Source of the DNA: Datura wrightii
Lineage: Eukaryota > Streptophyta > Magnoliopsida > Solanales > Solanaceae
Reading direction: 5' to 3'
Length of the DNA stretch: 64,000 bases
NCBI GenBank assembly: GCA_035772735.1
Contig: JASDFA010000010.1
Span: forward strand, 89,675,001 to 89,739,000
Position 1 is the first letter of the stretch. Each line of letters opens with the position of its first letter. Shown piece by piece: positions 43,465-55,299 of this stretch. Made by a program: the position numbers and the translations under genes. The notes under the pieces were generated by a model. That model saw only the letters and a list, made by a program, of their open reading frames with translations. It searched no databases and was not told the DNA's origin.

Positions 43465-46087
43465 AGCTGAAAACTGAAATACACAAAGAAAGATAGATAG
43501 TCTGGTCCTAGGAAGATGAGGACTTGCCAATAAGCAGACGCTAACTCCGATGAACTGTCTAAGAGCGGGGCTGAACCTGAGAGCCGCATCTTGTATCATG
43601 AAACGATACATCATAGAAAGTATACTGTCAGTACATAGAATGTACCGAGTATGCAAGGTAAGTAAAACCTCTTAAGTAAAGTAAATCATTTAAAACATAT
43701 CATAACATATCATAAGCTTTCAAATCTGAGAGGAGGTCTTGCATGCATTCTTTCTGAAATCAAAATATTTTCATAACATGACAATACATAACTTCATAAC
43801 ATCATAACTGACTCGAATGACTCAAAGCTAAAATATGACATTTATAAGAAAAGCTGAACAATGAGTCAAACCTTTCTTTTAGGACATGCATGTGTAAAAT
43901 AACCTCCATGAGTAATGAATATGCAAATCTGATTCATATAGATAGTGGGAGACTCGTCATTTAACCGACATACCACGATAGAGCTTACGTGGTCCCAATT
44001 ATCATACATAAGTGGGAAGATCCATCCATAACCTTGCCAGGACTATGGATGATACCATAATATCGATATCAAGCTCATGGGCCATTAAGGTTGTGGATAG
44101 ATCACAAGGGAGGTCCCAATAATACAATAGTATCAACCTACGTTGGCGCATAATTTTGGGGCATAGGATGTTCGACCCTTAGCCCGCTCGGTGCTAGACT
44201 CTTCTTCCAAAACATGCAATGTTATGCATCATATATAACAAAGCTCAACATCGTCTATTGACGAAGCTCAACAATAATATCATGCATAAACTCAACATTG
44301 TATGAAACAAATCTCAATAATGAAATCATGCATAGACTCAACATCGTGTGAAAACGAAGCTCAATAATACATCATCTCAATTTATGAATTCATGCATATG
44401 AGAAGCTCTATTTCGAACATACCACAAGCTCAAATATAAGTGGGAGCATCTACTTCAAATCACGTGGTAAGATATATGTAGGAATATTTAACTCAACATA
44501 CCACAAGCTAATAATATGAAATTTGGGAGACTTCGCTCCAAACAATGTGGTAAGCTTATTTCGGGCATGTGGGCATTGTCCAAAGATTTATCATACTTAA
44601 ATCTACTCAATTCATTTTGAAAACAATATCATAATCATGGGTAGCTTTAGAAACATGTTTTTCATCATCAAATCTCCTTGTCATCATACATTCATCATCA
44701 TTCTCTTCTTTCATGAACTTCTCATCCATGGGCCTTTAATTTCATAAAACTAGAAAATAAAAATTTTATTGAAAATAATTTAAAATTTGCCCGTGCTTCA
44801 CAATTCATCAATAGAAACATAATTTAATCATACCCATGTATAGAAATTGAAGAATTATGCAATTGGGTGAAAACCCCATAACTTGATCATAGAAATTTCT
44901 CATATTTAGATAGAATTTGGGCATGAGTGTGAAAGAAGACACCCACTCATAACCCTCCATACTTGGTTTGAGGATTCTTTGACTTGTCTTGAAGATCTAA
45001 GAGGAATTGAGAAGTTGGAGGTGATGAACCCTTGCTCCTTCTTGGGAGTAAATCTAATCTAAGCATGTTGAAGAGAGTAAGGATTTAGGCTAGGTTAATC
45101 CCTTTAATCTGATCTTAAGGAAGCCCAAAACATCGTCATTTAGGAGTTAGAAGCATAGGAGTTTACCAAAATGCCCCAAAACTAACGAAATAAAACCTGT
45201 AACTGGCAGTTACCATGACCAAAAGTACGAGTCGTAGGTTGCTTGTACGACTCATACTGAGAGTCGTACCATGCCTGCTGCATCTTCACTAAATCACTCA
45301 TAACTTTTTACTATGAACTCCGATTAATACAAGGTCGAATTCTTTGGAAAGAAGACTCAAAGGGATTCAATTTGATGTGCTGAATAACCCAAAAACATTT
45401 TGTAACATGATAGATATGATCGGTTGAAGTTGACCCTTATACGAACCAATACGAAAAATCCAATCGGCAAGAAGGCTCTCAACTCAACTTCATGCTAGAG
45501 GTTCCTTAAGACCTTAATTTGCATCCAATGCAATTATTACACTTTGTAATTAATCTTAACACCTTGTTTCCATAAATTCATTGGGGTTGGGTCTATACAC
45601 ATACCTAGATGGGTTCCTAACTTAGCCTGAAAGTCTGAGGCATTATAATATATCAACTCACGACTGAACCAACGATTCACACCATCATATTATGACTCGT
45701 ATCATGAGTCGTACCACTACCCTTTGGTTTCCTCCAGTGACTAATGAGTCCATTCTTCCTCAACTCTCTGAATATTCCACGACTCATACCATGATCCGCA
45801 ACTCCATCCTACGAGTCGTACTATTGCCTGTATAATCATTCACATGATAACTCCAAAGACTTGCTACGACTTCTGGCCACGGGTCGTACCCACATACTAC
45901 AGCTTGTTGTGGGGACTCGTGGTTGGGAAACAACTTAACTAATCTGGACCATGGGTCTTCCTACGACCCGTATTACAAACCTATGACTCATAGATTGAGT
46001 CGTACAGAAGTAAAAAAAATTCCAGCTTTTCCTACTGATCACACTTCAAATCTCAAGTCTAGTCTTAGAAACTTTTGGGGTATTACA
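43217..46087 (-). mobile_element. Solo LTR B4 of family B (2871 bp)
   Basis: It begins TGTCACGACTTG and ends GGGGTATTACA, with ACAGC at 43212-43216 and 46088-46092. No internal sequence. Its palindromic words are of the TACGACTCGTA type (45220-46010) rather than CACGACTCGTG. It interrupts gag of B3 between the capsid and zinc-knuckle parts. Confidence 0.9.
45215..46015. promoter_or_regulatory. Arrays of TACGACTCGTA-type words in LTR B4
   Basis: GTACGAGTCGTAGG, TTGTACGACTCATAC, GAGTCGTACC, CTACGAGTCGTACT and TACGACCCGTATTAC occur here. The outer base pair of the palindrome is T-A, where B1, B2 and B3 have C-G. Confidence 0.55.
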
Positions 46088-46912
46088 ACAGCGTCAGCAG
46101 TCCCAGCATAGGTGTATTGCTCCAGCACCATCATCGGCCAGAACGCCATCGAGATTCTGAGGGGATCGGAGGAGCAGGGCCCTAGACTCGAGAGTCCAGG
46201 GTAGCATGCAGGTGAAGCGCACCTTCCCAACTTGTGCGAAGTGCAGCAAGAATCACACAGGTAGCTGCCTAGTTGGTTTGGATGCTTGTTTAGGGTGTGG
46301 AAAATCTGGACATAGACTCAAGGATTGCCCTTCAGCCAGATCAGGGGACGGTGGAGCCCGTATGCCAGCAGCACGTCCCTCTCAGCAGGGTACCTCGACT
46401 TAGTTCAACTGGCAGGCAGCGCCAAAACAGGTTATATGCTTTAGAACCCCGCCAGGAACAGGAGGTCTCCCTGGATGTGGCCACTGGTATGTTGCGTATT
46501 TTTCATATTGATGTTTATGTTGTGCTAGATCCGGGAGATACTTTGTCTTTTGCGACTCCTTACATTGCTAGTAGATTTGGAGTTAGTCCCAAGACTCTGT
46601 CAGAATCATTTTCAGTTTCTACTCTTGTTGGTGATTCAGTTGTAGCTAGGCGAGTATATAGAGGATGCCCGGTCACTATATTGCATAAGGTCACCTCTGC
46701 AGACCTTGTAGAGTTCTCCATGACTGACTTTGATATTATTCTTGAAATAGATTGGTTGTATGCATGTTATGCTTCTGTAAATTATAGAACCCGTGCGGTG
46801 GAATTTCATTTTCTGGGTGAATCAGTCTTGGAGTGGACAGGGTAGTTTGGTTGTACCCGCAGGTCAATTTATTTCATATCTTAAGGCCAGAAAGATGATT
46901 TCTAAGGGTTAA
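46088..46912 (+). pseudogene. Zinc knuckle and protease of element B3
   Basis: It continues gag after solo LTR B4. Cysteine pair CAKCSKNHTGSC and knuckle CLGCGKSGHRLKDC (CX2CX4HX4C) at 46206-46340, then the protease: VVLDPGDTLSFATPYIASRF (46525-46584; DPGD for the catalytic DSGA), SESFSVSTLVGDSVVARRVY, MTDFDIILEIDWL and NYRTRAVEFHF. A frame change near 46410 and a stop near 46845 break it. An active protease is very unlikely. Confidence 0.85.
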
Positions 46913-47184
46913 ATGTATCATCTAGTTAGGGTTAAGGATATTGAGTCCGAGACCCTGACTATCCAGTCAGCTCCGGTGGTGCGTGAGTACCAAGAAGTAT
47001 TTCCAGATGATTTGCCAGGTGTTCCTCCTGAGAGGGAAATTGATTTTAGTACTGATCTTCTACCTAATACGCAACCTATTTATATTCCTCCTTACAGAAT
47101 GGCTCCAACCGAGCTAAAGGAGTTGAATGATCAGTTGAAGGACCTGTTAGATAAGGGCTTCATTAGACCGAGCAAGTCTCCATG
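46913..47184 (+). pseudogene. Start of reverse transcriptase of element B3 (before insertion B5)
   Basis: The linker and first RT part: HLVRVKDIESETLTIQSAPV, PEREIDFSTDLLPNTQPIYI, YRMAPTELKELNDQLKDLLD and GFIRPSKSP. The codons after SKSP are separated by B5 and resume at 58923 with WGAPVLLFRKKD. Confidence 0.88.
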
Positions 47185-50100
47185 TGTCACGACCCGAGCA
47201 TAGACCCGAATCGTAGACATGGGACAAGGGACCCCAAGAGACCCTAAGTCGACCCATGACATAAGCATTCAACTAATTCAATAAACATGAAGAAAATATA
47301 ATTATAAACTCAGCGGAAGTGAAACTTAATATAACAACAGAATAAATATTTGAAGCCGAATACACGTCTAAGTTTGATAAGCCTCTAATTTGGACGAGCT
47401 GATGGGATAACACCCCCAACTAGCTCAACAATACTAAAAATGAAAGGACATCTAAAACAACTGAAGGTATGGTCCTCGGAAGATGAGGACTCACCAATAA
47501 AGCAGGTGCTAACTCTGAACAGCGACTACGAACGGAGCTGAACTAGATGACCAGATCCTGCATCATGAGACGATGCAGCATAGAAAGTATGCGGTCGGTA
47601 AGTGGAATGTACTAAGTATTCAAGGTAAGTAAAATGGAAATTTAAAATATTTAAAACTCATAAATGAACATAAGAGTAGGACAACATGCTCATAACATAA
47701 ATATCATAATATAACATAAGGCTCAAGGTTCTCAAAACATTCGTAATACAATAGTAATCATAATCACAAGAGAAAATCTTTGTTGAACATGACTTGAGCC
47801 AATATACATAATCATAAACATGCATAAATCATGAGGAAAAGTGGGAGATTCTCTTAACCGACATACCCCATATGAGCACACATGAAGTCCGACTTGTATC
47901 CCTAGTCGAGAGGGTGTTCGTACCCTGCAAAGGGTAGGAACCATGAAGGGCATGATCACACATGAAAAGGGTCATTTGGTTCAGGGAAAAACATGAAAGG
48001 GGTCCCAACACACCTATGGTGGCATGTAGTTCAGAGATCCGAGGCTTAACCTGAGCTCCGAACCTACTCGGTGTTTGATACTACTCCCAAAATATATATA
48101 GTGATCATAATAATACATACATGAGTTCATGGGCTAGTTAAATCATAATAATCATAAACATGCTTGAACATACATAAACTAGCCATGACTTGAGGCCCGG
48201 GAGTCAACCAAAACATAATTCATAAGTGATAAAATTCATACATACTTGTAGGTCATGCATATAGCTTAAATTCCATATGATCGTTTAGATAACATAATAA
48301 GTTCATAAATAAATTAATAATTCATGCTGGGCTTATCAAAAACATCAATGAATCAATGGATCATAAATCGATTCCTCATGGGGCATGCATAATAAAGCTT
48401 GATTGTTTAGAAATTCAGAGTCAACAATATTATAATCAATTTAAAACTCAAAAGATGATCAAAATCAGTAGATTATGATAAGATTTTAAAATCACAAGAC
48501 CCACAATTAAATCATTAAATTTTATACAAATCAAATACAAAACCCCCATGAGTTTTTAATAAAAAAATTTTAAAATCATAGAGGATGGCATGGGAGTGGA
48601 AGGAATCACCCATTGATAGCCTTACATACCTGGGATTATCAATTTCTAACCCTCCTTAAAAGTCCAAGAATTGAGGTGAAAAGCTTGAAATCTCCCTTAG
48701 ATCACCTATCAAAATCCTTGCATGTATGAATGAGAGTTTAGGTAGGATTATCTTCTAAAAAAACAAACTTTCCCAAGTCAAAACGATGTAGTTTAGGGCC
48801 TTATATCGTGAAAAAATCAAAAATACCCTTAATGAACTTGCCCTGGAAACTGGCCGGATGGAACCCACAGGTGGTACCAACGGGTCGTGGGAACCAACAA
48901 TGATCCGTCATGTCCCTCATTGTATATACTGCTGATGACCCATTCTCAGAATCAAACAACGGATCTTCAGGACTATCACGCCCCGCCTTGGGAGGCATGA
49001 CTGGCACCTAGTGCCCTACTAAGACCTGGACTGCTAGATTACTGAGCCTAAGCACTTCAAGTGCCAGGCTGGCTCTAACTCTGGGTTCATGGAACCAACG
49101 GGCTATATAACGGCTGTAAAACAGCCTCCGGCCAACTAGGACTATAGCCACCTGTAAGACAACAACAGCTAACCAAAATAACAGTAGTATAAAGGAACCT
49201 ATGCGGGCCAACAAGGCCACCATGCGGTCTACTTACTTCTGATTCAAGAAAACAGGTGCTAAAATGCTACGTGACCGACAAGGTCACCACTACCAACTGA
49301 GTAAGGCCCCACACGGCCATTATAAACAAGCTAAAATATACACACGGCCTCACACGACCGGTATAGCTAACCACAGGGAATATACAATCTGCAAGCCTCT
49401 AAGAATACTGATAAGATGGTCGGGACAGGGCCCCGGACTACCCATACTGTACAACAAAAGAAAAGAAATAAACCTCTAGCTGTCTAGCTCCGGAAGACAG
49501 GAGCTGATGACTCTATGTGCTGGCCGGAATCATGAGGGATCGGCTCCTCGTCTATGAGTACCTGCAGGCAAGTAATGCAATGCCCCAAACGGGCGTCAGT
49601 ACCACTGGTACCGAGTATGCAAAGCAAAAACTAAACATAACTGAAGATAAGCAATAGTACTGATAGTTCTGAATAGCAGAAAATAGCTAAGACTGTCGGG
49701 GATGGAAAAATCTGAAATGAGCTTATCTGTACTGAAAAGCAGGTGAAAGTCATACCTGTTGCTGCGGCATCCTGCTATTTATTAATCTAATAAGTAACAT
49801 ACATATATATATAGCATACAAGGACCTATACCAGCCCTCATGATCCGGAAGGTGCCATCCAACACGCAATCTATATACCACTACCCGGGTCAAACCATCC
49901 AAAAATAAATTCACTCCACTCACCTAATAACTACGAGCACCCTGCCGGCCCCCTGGGTATGCAGCTTGGGCTCTCTGGGCCCCTGACTATAACTGCATCT
50001 GAGTCTGGAGGACTCCTGTAACTATAATCTGAGATCTGTATCTGTAATCTGTGCCCTGGGCACAACGCTCGACAGGGTATACTGTAATGTTGATCAGCCT

Positions 50101-50991
50101 GATGTGGGGAATGCTGCATCCCATCTTCGTCCTACTACGGACGGCATGCCACTCCTTGGAGTGACGTATCCTCACCCTCTGGCGGGCAAATCGACACAGC
50201 AATTAACCCTGGGGCGTCAAGGAAGCTCTAAGGGTGCCCACATATCACAAACAAGTCTCAACAAACAACAATAATCATATATAATGTGTATAATAAATCT
50301 GATCATACTGTTCATGCTTTGATATTCTATTCTGAATCTCTTGCTGAATTAAACTGAATCCGATACTGAGTTAAACTGAGTCTAGGATTGATATCTTGCT
50401 ATTTGGTATAACTTTACTGACTTTTACTCTGAATATGGTGTAACAATACAAACATACTTAATACTTGGCTTCTAGAACTTCCTTCTAAAATTTATTCTAT
50501 TTTACTATGCTAGAATTGCTAACTTGCCGAAGAAACTAGCTTTAATTTGTCGATATAAACTGTATTCATATTCATAGCAGTTAGAACTAAATTCATCAAT
50601 ATTTTGGAAGAACATACTACTTTGTATATATATATATATATAGCCCAAACTTTGATTTGTCGAAAAACAGTCGAAAACTCACTATTTCTCGGAAGTCCAA
50701 AAGGGAGAAATACTCACTTTAGGGTTAGGAGTATATATTGACACTAATTTGGAGCAATTTCATTTACCTTAGCTCGGTAGAACGACGATTCGCAGGCCGA
50801 ATTTCACGAAACTAACTCCGCAGGAATGCTCCCGGCAGCTTAATACTTCACTACCCAAGATTAATTTGAGTTTGGACCGCGTTTAATAGCGTAAACGGAT
50901 GAAATTTTGTTGAATCTTCTCGTGCCCTCTATTATTTGTTCGTTTCTGGAAATTTAAAGGGAGTAAATGATTAAAAACCGAAGTGGGAGGC

Positions 50992-51000
50992 CCTTTTATT
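50992..51000 (-). promoter_or_regulatory. TATA-like box of solo LTR A2
   Basis: AATAAAAGG on the minus strand, at the place of TATATAAAG in A1, 15 bases from the palindrome at 51016. Confidence 0.5.
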
Positions 51001-51015
51001 CTTGGGACCTTTAAG

Positions 51016-51034
51016 TCGCATTCGTCGAATGCGA
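51016..51034. promoter_or_regulatory. TCGCATTCG palindrome in solo LTR A2
   Basis: TCGCATTCG, one base, then the exact reverse complement CGAATGCGA. Further TCGCATTTG and TTGCGACGCG words follow to 51065. It occupies the cassette position of A1. Confidence 0.75.
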
Positions 51035-51603
51035 TTTATCAGTCGCATTTGCCTTGCGACGCGCCGACTTGGCGCTTGTCTGATCTCTCCCTGGACCATT
51101 TTATCGCATGTATGGAATTCTAAAACTCTTAACCAACATGCAAATAGGCCATCTACATGTCAAGAATTTATAGGGTGTAACAAGGACGACTCGTCCCTTC
51201 AACCTACAACGCGTTACATCGTCCATGGTTAGCCCCTTGAACCTTGGCATCTCATCCCCCAACGGGTCACACCACGACCCGTCACTATAACCAACAACGA
51301 CCATAAACCATGACTCGTGGTTTCTCCTAACGGGTCGTTGGGTCGCCCGTTGTATGTCTCCTAAAGAACCTAACTCCTTTCAACGACTGCTTACGATGAC
51401 TCGTTGTTCCTCACAACGAGTCTTCTTGTCTCCCGTTGTTTACACTATCACCCCACCTTATCTTAACCATGACTGCATACAACAACTTGTGGTTTGATAT
51501 CTACGAGTCGTTCCATGGCTCGTCCTGACACTTTTCCCCAATTTCTGCAGTTTTCAACTTTCAACCTCCCAGGTCTATTCTTACTCACTTCCGGGGTATT
51601 ACA

Positions 51604-51618
51604 ATGTATCCCCCTTGG
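51604..51618 (-). other. Polypurine tract of element B5
   Basis: CCAAGGGGGATACAT on the minus strand, directly before the 3' LTR. Confidence 0.75.
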
Positions 51619-51851
51619 GAACATTAATCCTCGAATGTAGGAAACAAGCAGAAAAAAGAAACATGCAATTATCATACACAAATACTGATCATTTAAACCA
51701 AAATCTTATGGAATGACCACCTCCGATTCATAACACATAGATGAACTGATCTCATGCTTCACTAACACACTCATACACATAAAAGAAACCTGAACACATG
51801 AACTGAACATGAAAATTAGATGGAATCATAGAGTAGAACTGATACCTCAAG

Positions 51852-53291
51852 TCAGAACTGAGCTGGTAGAGAATAAATGTGGGTATTTAGCATCACATCT
51901 GCTTCGGCTTCCCACGTAGCTCCCTCAACATGTTGGTTTCTCCATAAAACCTTAACTGAGTCTACCTCATTGTTCCTTAGCTTACGGACTTGACGATCTA
52001 ATATTTCCACGGGTACTTCTTCATAACTGGGGCTGTCTTTTACACCAATGTTGTCCACGGGTTTACTAAGGCTGGATCACCCCCACACTTTTTCAAAAGT
52101 GGCACATGAAACATAGGATGAACTGAAGATAACTCCGAGAACAAGTACAACTCATACGCCACCTTACCAACTCTCCTCACAACTCGGTAAGGACCAACAT
52201 AGCGGGGACTGAGTTTTCCTTTCTTTTCAAACCGCATGACTCCCTTCATGGGAGATACCTTTAGAAATACCCAGTCGTCCACATCAAACTCCAGATCCCT
52301 TCTCCTCACATCCGCATATGATTTTTGATGACTCTGAACAGTTTTTAACCGGTCCCTTATCAATTAGACCTTTACCATGGCCTCATGAATCGAATCAGGT
52401 CCTATCTTGGCTGGCTCACCAACCTCAAGCCATCTGATGGGTGATCTACACCTTCTCCCATAAAGAGCCTCGAATGGTGTCATCTGGATACTAGAGTGAT
52501 AACTGTTATTATAAGCAAACTTAATCAAGGGCAAATGATCATCCCAACTACCTTTAAAATCCATAACACATGCCCTCAACATATCCTCAAGGGTTTGGAT
52601 TGTTCTTTCAACTTGGCCATCCATTTGTGGATGAAAGATTGTGCTGAGCTTGACTTGAGTCCCAAGTCCCTTCTGAAAAAGACCGCCAAAACTGGGAGGT
52701 AAACTGAGTACCTCAGTGTGAAATAATAGACAAGGGCACTCCATGAAGTCGAACCAACTCCCGGATATACAATTTGGCATAATCGTCCGCTGTATCCATG
52801 GTCTTGACATGTGGAAAATATGCAGCCTTAGTTAACTTATCTACCACCACCCAAATGGAATCATAGTGTCGTAGAGTATAAGGTAGGCCTGTAATGAAAT
52901 CCATATTAATCTCTTCCCACTTCCATATGGGAATGCTAATATCCCGAAGTACACCCCACGGCCTTTGATGCTCAACCTTCAATTGCTGACAGTTTGGACA
53001 TTTGGCTACGAACTCTGCGATATCCTTCTTCATACCATCCCACCAATAGATTTCTCGCTAGTCTCGATACATCTTCGTGGATCCCAAATGGATGGAATAT
53101 CCGGTACCATGTGCCTCATGCAATACCCGAACTCTTAAATTATCAACTTTTGGAACACATAGACGACCCTGGTATCGTAGAACACCATCTCCCCCTTGGG
53201 AGAAAACCTCCACCTTTTGACTCTGCACTTCTTCCTTCAGCTTCCTTAAGATCGGATCCTCATCTTTCTTAGATTTGACATCAACCACCAA
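51852..53291 (-). pseudogene. Integrase and chromodomain-like tail of element B5
   Basis: Right to left: the zinc-binding part (LHEAHGTGYSIHLGSTKMYRD, then a stop, then CPNCQQLKVEHQRP), the core with MDFITGLPYT, IWVVVDKLTKAAYF, RLHGVPLSII, LGTQVKLSTIFHPQMDGQVE and RTIQTLEDMLRACVMDF, WDDHLPLIKFAYNNSYHSSI, and the GRRCRSPIRW end of the core. The C-terminal part has GVMRFEKKGKLSPRYVGPY and VAYELYLFSELSSVHPMFHV; the tail has ILDRQVRKLRNNEVDSVKVL and TWEAEADVM. Frameshifts occur near 52730 and 52070, and stops near 53058 and 52364. Of the D-D-E triad the first D and the E region are visible; the second D lies at the frameshift. Confidence 0.9.
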
Positions 53292-53309
53292 GGATGATTC
53301 TGACCCATT

Positions 53310-53867
53310 CTACACAACAACACCGCCATCGGTCGAGTCGATCAACCTAACTCCCAACCTTACAAGTCGGTGGACATCTTTCACCAACTCCTTTTTTCCC
53401 TCATCCACGTGGGACACACTCTCCATAGAGATCCTACTAAGTGCACCCGCAACCACATTAGCCTTGCCCGAGTGGTAAAGAACACTCATATCATAGTCTT
53501 TTAGCACCTCCAACCACCTTTTTTGCTGAAGATTGAGATCTTTCTACGTGAACACATATTACAAGCTCTTGTGATCTGTGAACACATCCACGTGCACCCT
53601 ATACAAGTAATGTCTCCATATCTTCAATGCAAACACCATTGCAGCCAACTCAAGATCATGGGTCCGGTAATTCTTTTCATGAACCTTCAGTTTTCTTGAA
53701 GCATATGCTATTACCTTCCCATATTGCATCAACACACATCCCAGTCCAATTCTCAAAGCATCACAATATAGAAAAAAGCCATCGGTACCCTCCGATAAAG
53801 TCAACACCGGTTCTGAAGTGATTCAGGTCTTCAATTCCTGAAAGCTTTTCTCACAAGCCTCCGACCA
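53310..53867 (-). pseudogene. RNase H of element B5
   Basis: It removes the RNA strand during reverse transcription. LTLSEGTDGFFLYCDALRIG, GCVLMQYGKVIAYASRKLKV, HEKNYRTHDLELAAMVFALK, FTDHKSL and the closing YHSGKANVVAGALSRISM (usual ADALSR now AGALSR). A stop lies near 53550. The first acidic residue (YCDA) and the FTDHKSL aspartate remain. Confidence 0.87.
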
Positions 53868-54983
53868 TTAGAAATTTATCTTTTTCTGAGTCAACCTGGT
53901 CAATGGGGCTTCAATTGATGATAAACCCTCAACAAATCTTCGGTAATAGCCTTCTAGGTCCAAGAAACTCCGAATTTCTGAAGGATTCACCGATCTGGGC
54001 CAATTCTTCACCACTTCGATTTTCTGAGAATCAACATTTATGCCCTCATTGGATACCACATGCCCAGAAATGCCACCGAGTCTAGACAAAATTCACACTT
54101 GTTAAACTTTGCATACAACTGACGGTCCTTGAGGATTCGTAATACTGTCCTTAAATGAGCGGCATGCTCCTCCTCACTCCGGGAGTATATAAGGATGTCA
54201 TCAATGAACACGATCATGAACATGTACAGATATTGCTTGAACACCCTGTTCATCAGGTCCATAAAAGCTGCAAAAGCATTGGTTAGTCCAAATGACATAA
54301 CCACAAACTCATAATGGTCATACCAGGTCCTAAAGGTTGTTCTTTGGGATATCACCCTCTCGAACTCGAAGATGATGATACCCGGACCTGAAGTCTATCT
54401 TGGAGAAACACCTAGCACCCTGGAGCTGGTCAAATAAATCATCAATCCTGGGCAAGGGGTACCTGTTCTTGACAATGACCTTATTTAGTTGCCGATAATC
54501 AATACACATTCGAAGGGACCCATCCTTCTTCCGAATAAATAGAACTGGTGCACCCCATGGAGACTTGCTCGGTCTAATGAAACCCTTATCCAAAAATTCC
54601 TTTAACTGTTCTTTTAACTCTTGTAGCTCGGCTGAAGCCATCCCATAGGGAGGAATAGAGATAGGTTGTGTATCGGGCAATAGATCAATACCAAAATCAA
54701 TTTCCCTCTCCGGAGGAATACCTGGAAAATCATCGGGGAAAACCTCCATATACTCACACACCACCAGAACTAATTGAATAGTCAGGGTCTCGGACTCCAC
54801 ATCCTTAACCCTAACTAGGAGATACATGCAATCCTTAGAGATCATTTTCCTAGCCTTCGGATATGAAATAAACCGACCAGCTGGTACAACTAGATTCCCC
54901 TTCCACTCCAAAACTGACTCACCCGGAAATCGGAATTCCACCGCACGGGTCCTATAATTAATCGAAACATAACACACAAACAA
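53868..54983 (-). pseudogene. Reverse transcriptase of element B5
   Basis: SKSPWGAPVLFIRKKDGSLR, MCIDYRQLNKVIVKNRYPLP, KIDFRSGYHHLRVREGDIP, then a frameshift near 54340, MSFGLTNAFAAFMDLMNRVF, the catalytic FIDDILIYSRSEEEHAAHL and the connection part (NPSEIRSFLDLEGYYRRFVE). The upstream linker (EVFPDDFPGIPPEREIDFG, SAELQELKEQLKEFLDKGF) is open. Compared with B3, no segment is missing around the FIDD motif. Confidence 0.9.
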
Positions 54984-55296
54984 TCAATCCATACCCAATA
55001 TAAATATCAATCTCAGTCATGGCCAATTCTACTAAGTCCGTGAAGGTAACCTTATGTAACACCGTAATGGCGCAACCTCTATATACCCACCTAGCTACAA
55101 CTGATTCACCGACTGGAGTAGATACGGAGAACGGTTCTGATAGAATTTCAGGACTAACTCCAAAACTACTAGTAATATAAGGGGTCAGAAAAGATAAAGT
55201 AGCTCCTGGATCTAGCAAGGCATGAGAATCAATATGGAAGACTTGCAACATACACATGACCTTATCTGGCGACGCCTCCTGCTCCTGGTGGGGCAC
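54984..55296 (-). pseudogene. Protease of element B5
   Basis: HIDSHALLDPGATLSFLTPY, SSFGVSPEILSEPFSVSTPV, GESVVARWVYRGCAITVLHK and DLVELAMTEIDIY. The catalytic triad is DPGA here, as in the other B copies. A frame change near 54985 separates it from the RT linker. Confidence 0.82.
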
Positions 55297-55299
55297 TAA

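Larger units (their letters stand above)
48974..51182 (-). mobile_element. Solo LTR A2 of family A (2209 bp)
   Basis: It begins TATCACGCCCC (worn TG) and ends GGGTGTAACA, flanked by AGGAC at 48969-48973 and 51183-51187. The other B5 LTR (58440-58465) shows the uninterrupted site. Its termini match A1 and A+. No interior. Confidence 0.92.
47185..51603 (-). repeat. 3' LTR of element B5, interrupted by solo LTR A2
   Basis: TGTCACGACCCG to GGGGTATTACA. It aligns with 56659-58922 after removal of 48974-51182 and one AGGAC. The U3 part at 51230-51530 has mixed words: CATGACTCGTGG, AACGGGTCGTT, ACAACGAGTC and GACTCGTTG. Confidence 0.92.

Noticed and set aside
43217..46087. B4 as the LTR of a complete element
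   Set aside because: Sequence on both sides is B3 gag with matching ACAGC; there is no interior, so it is a solo LTR.
54330..54983. B5 as an intact autonomous element
   Set aside because: Although RT is open for 217 codons, frameshifts or stops lie in gag, RT, RNase H and integrase.
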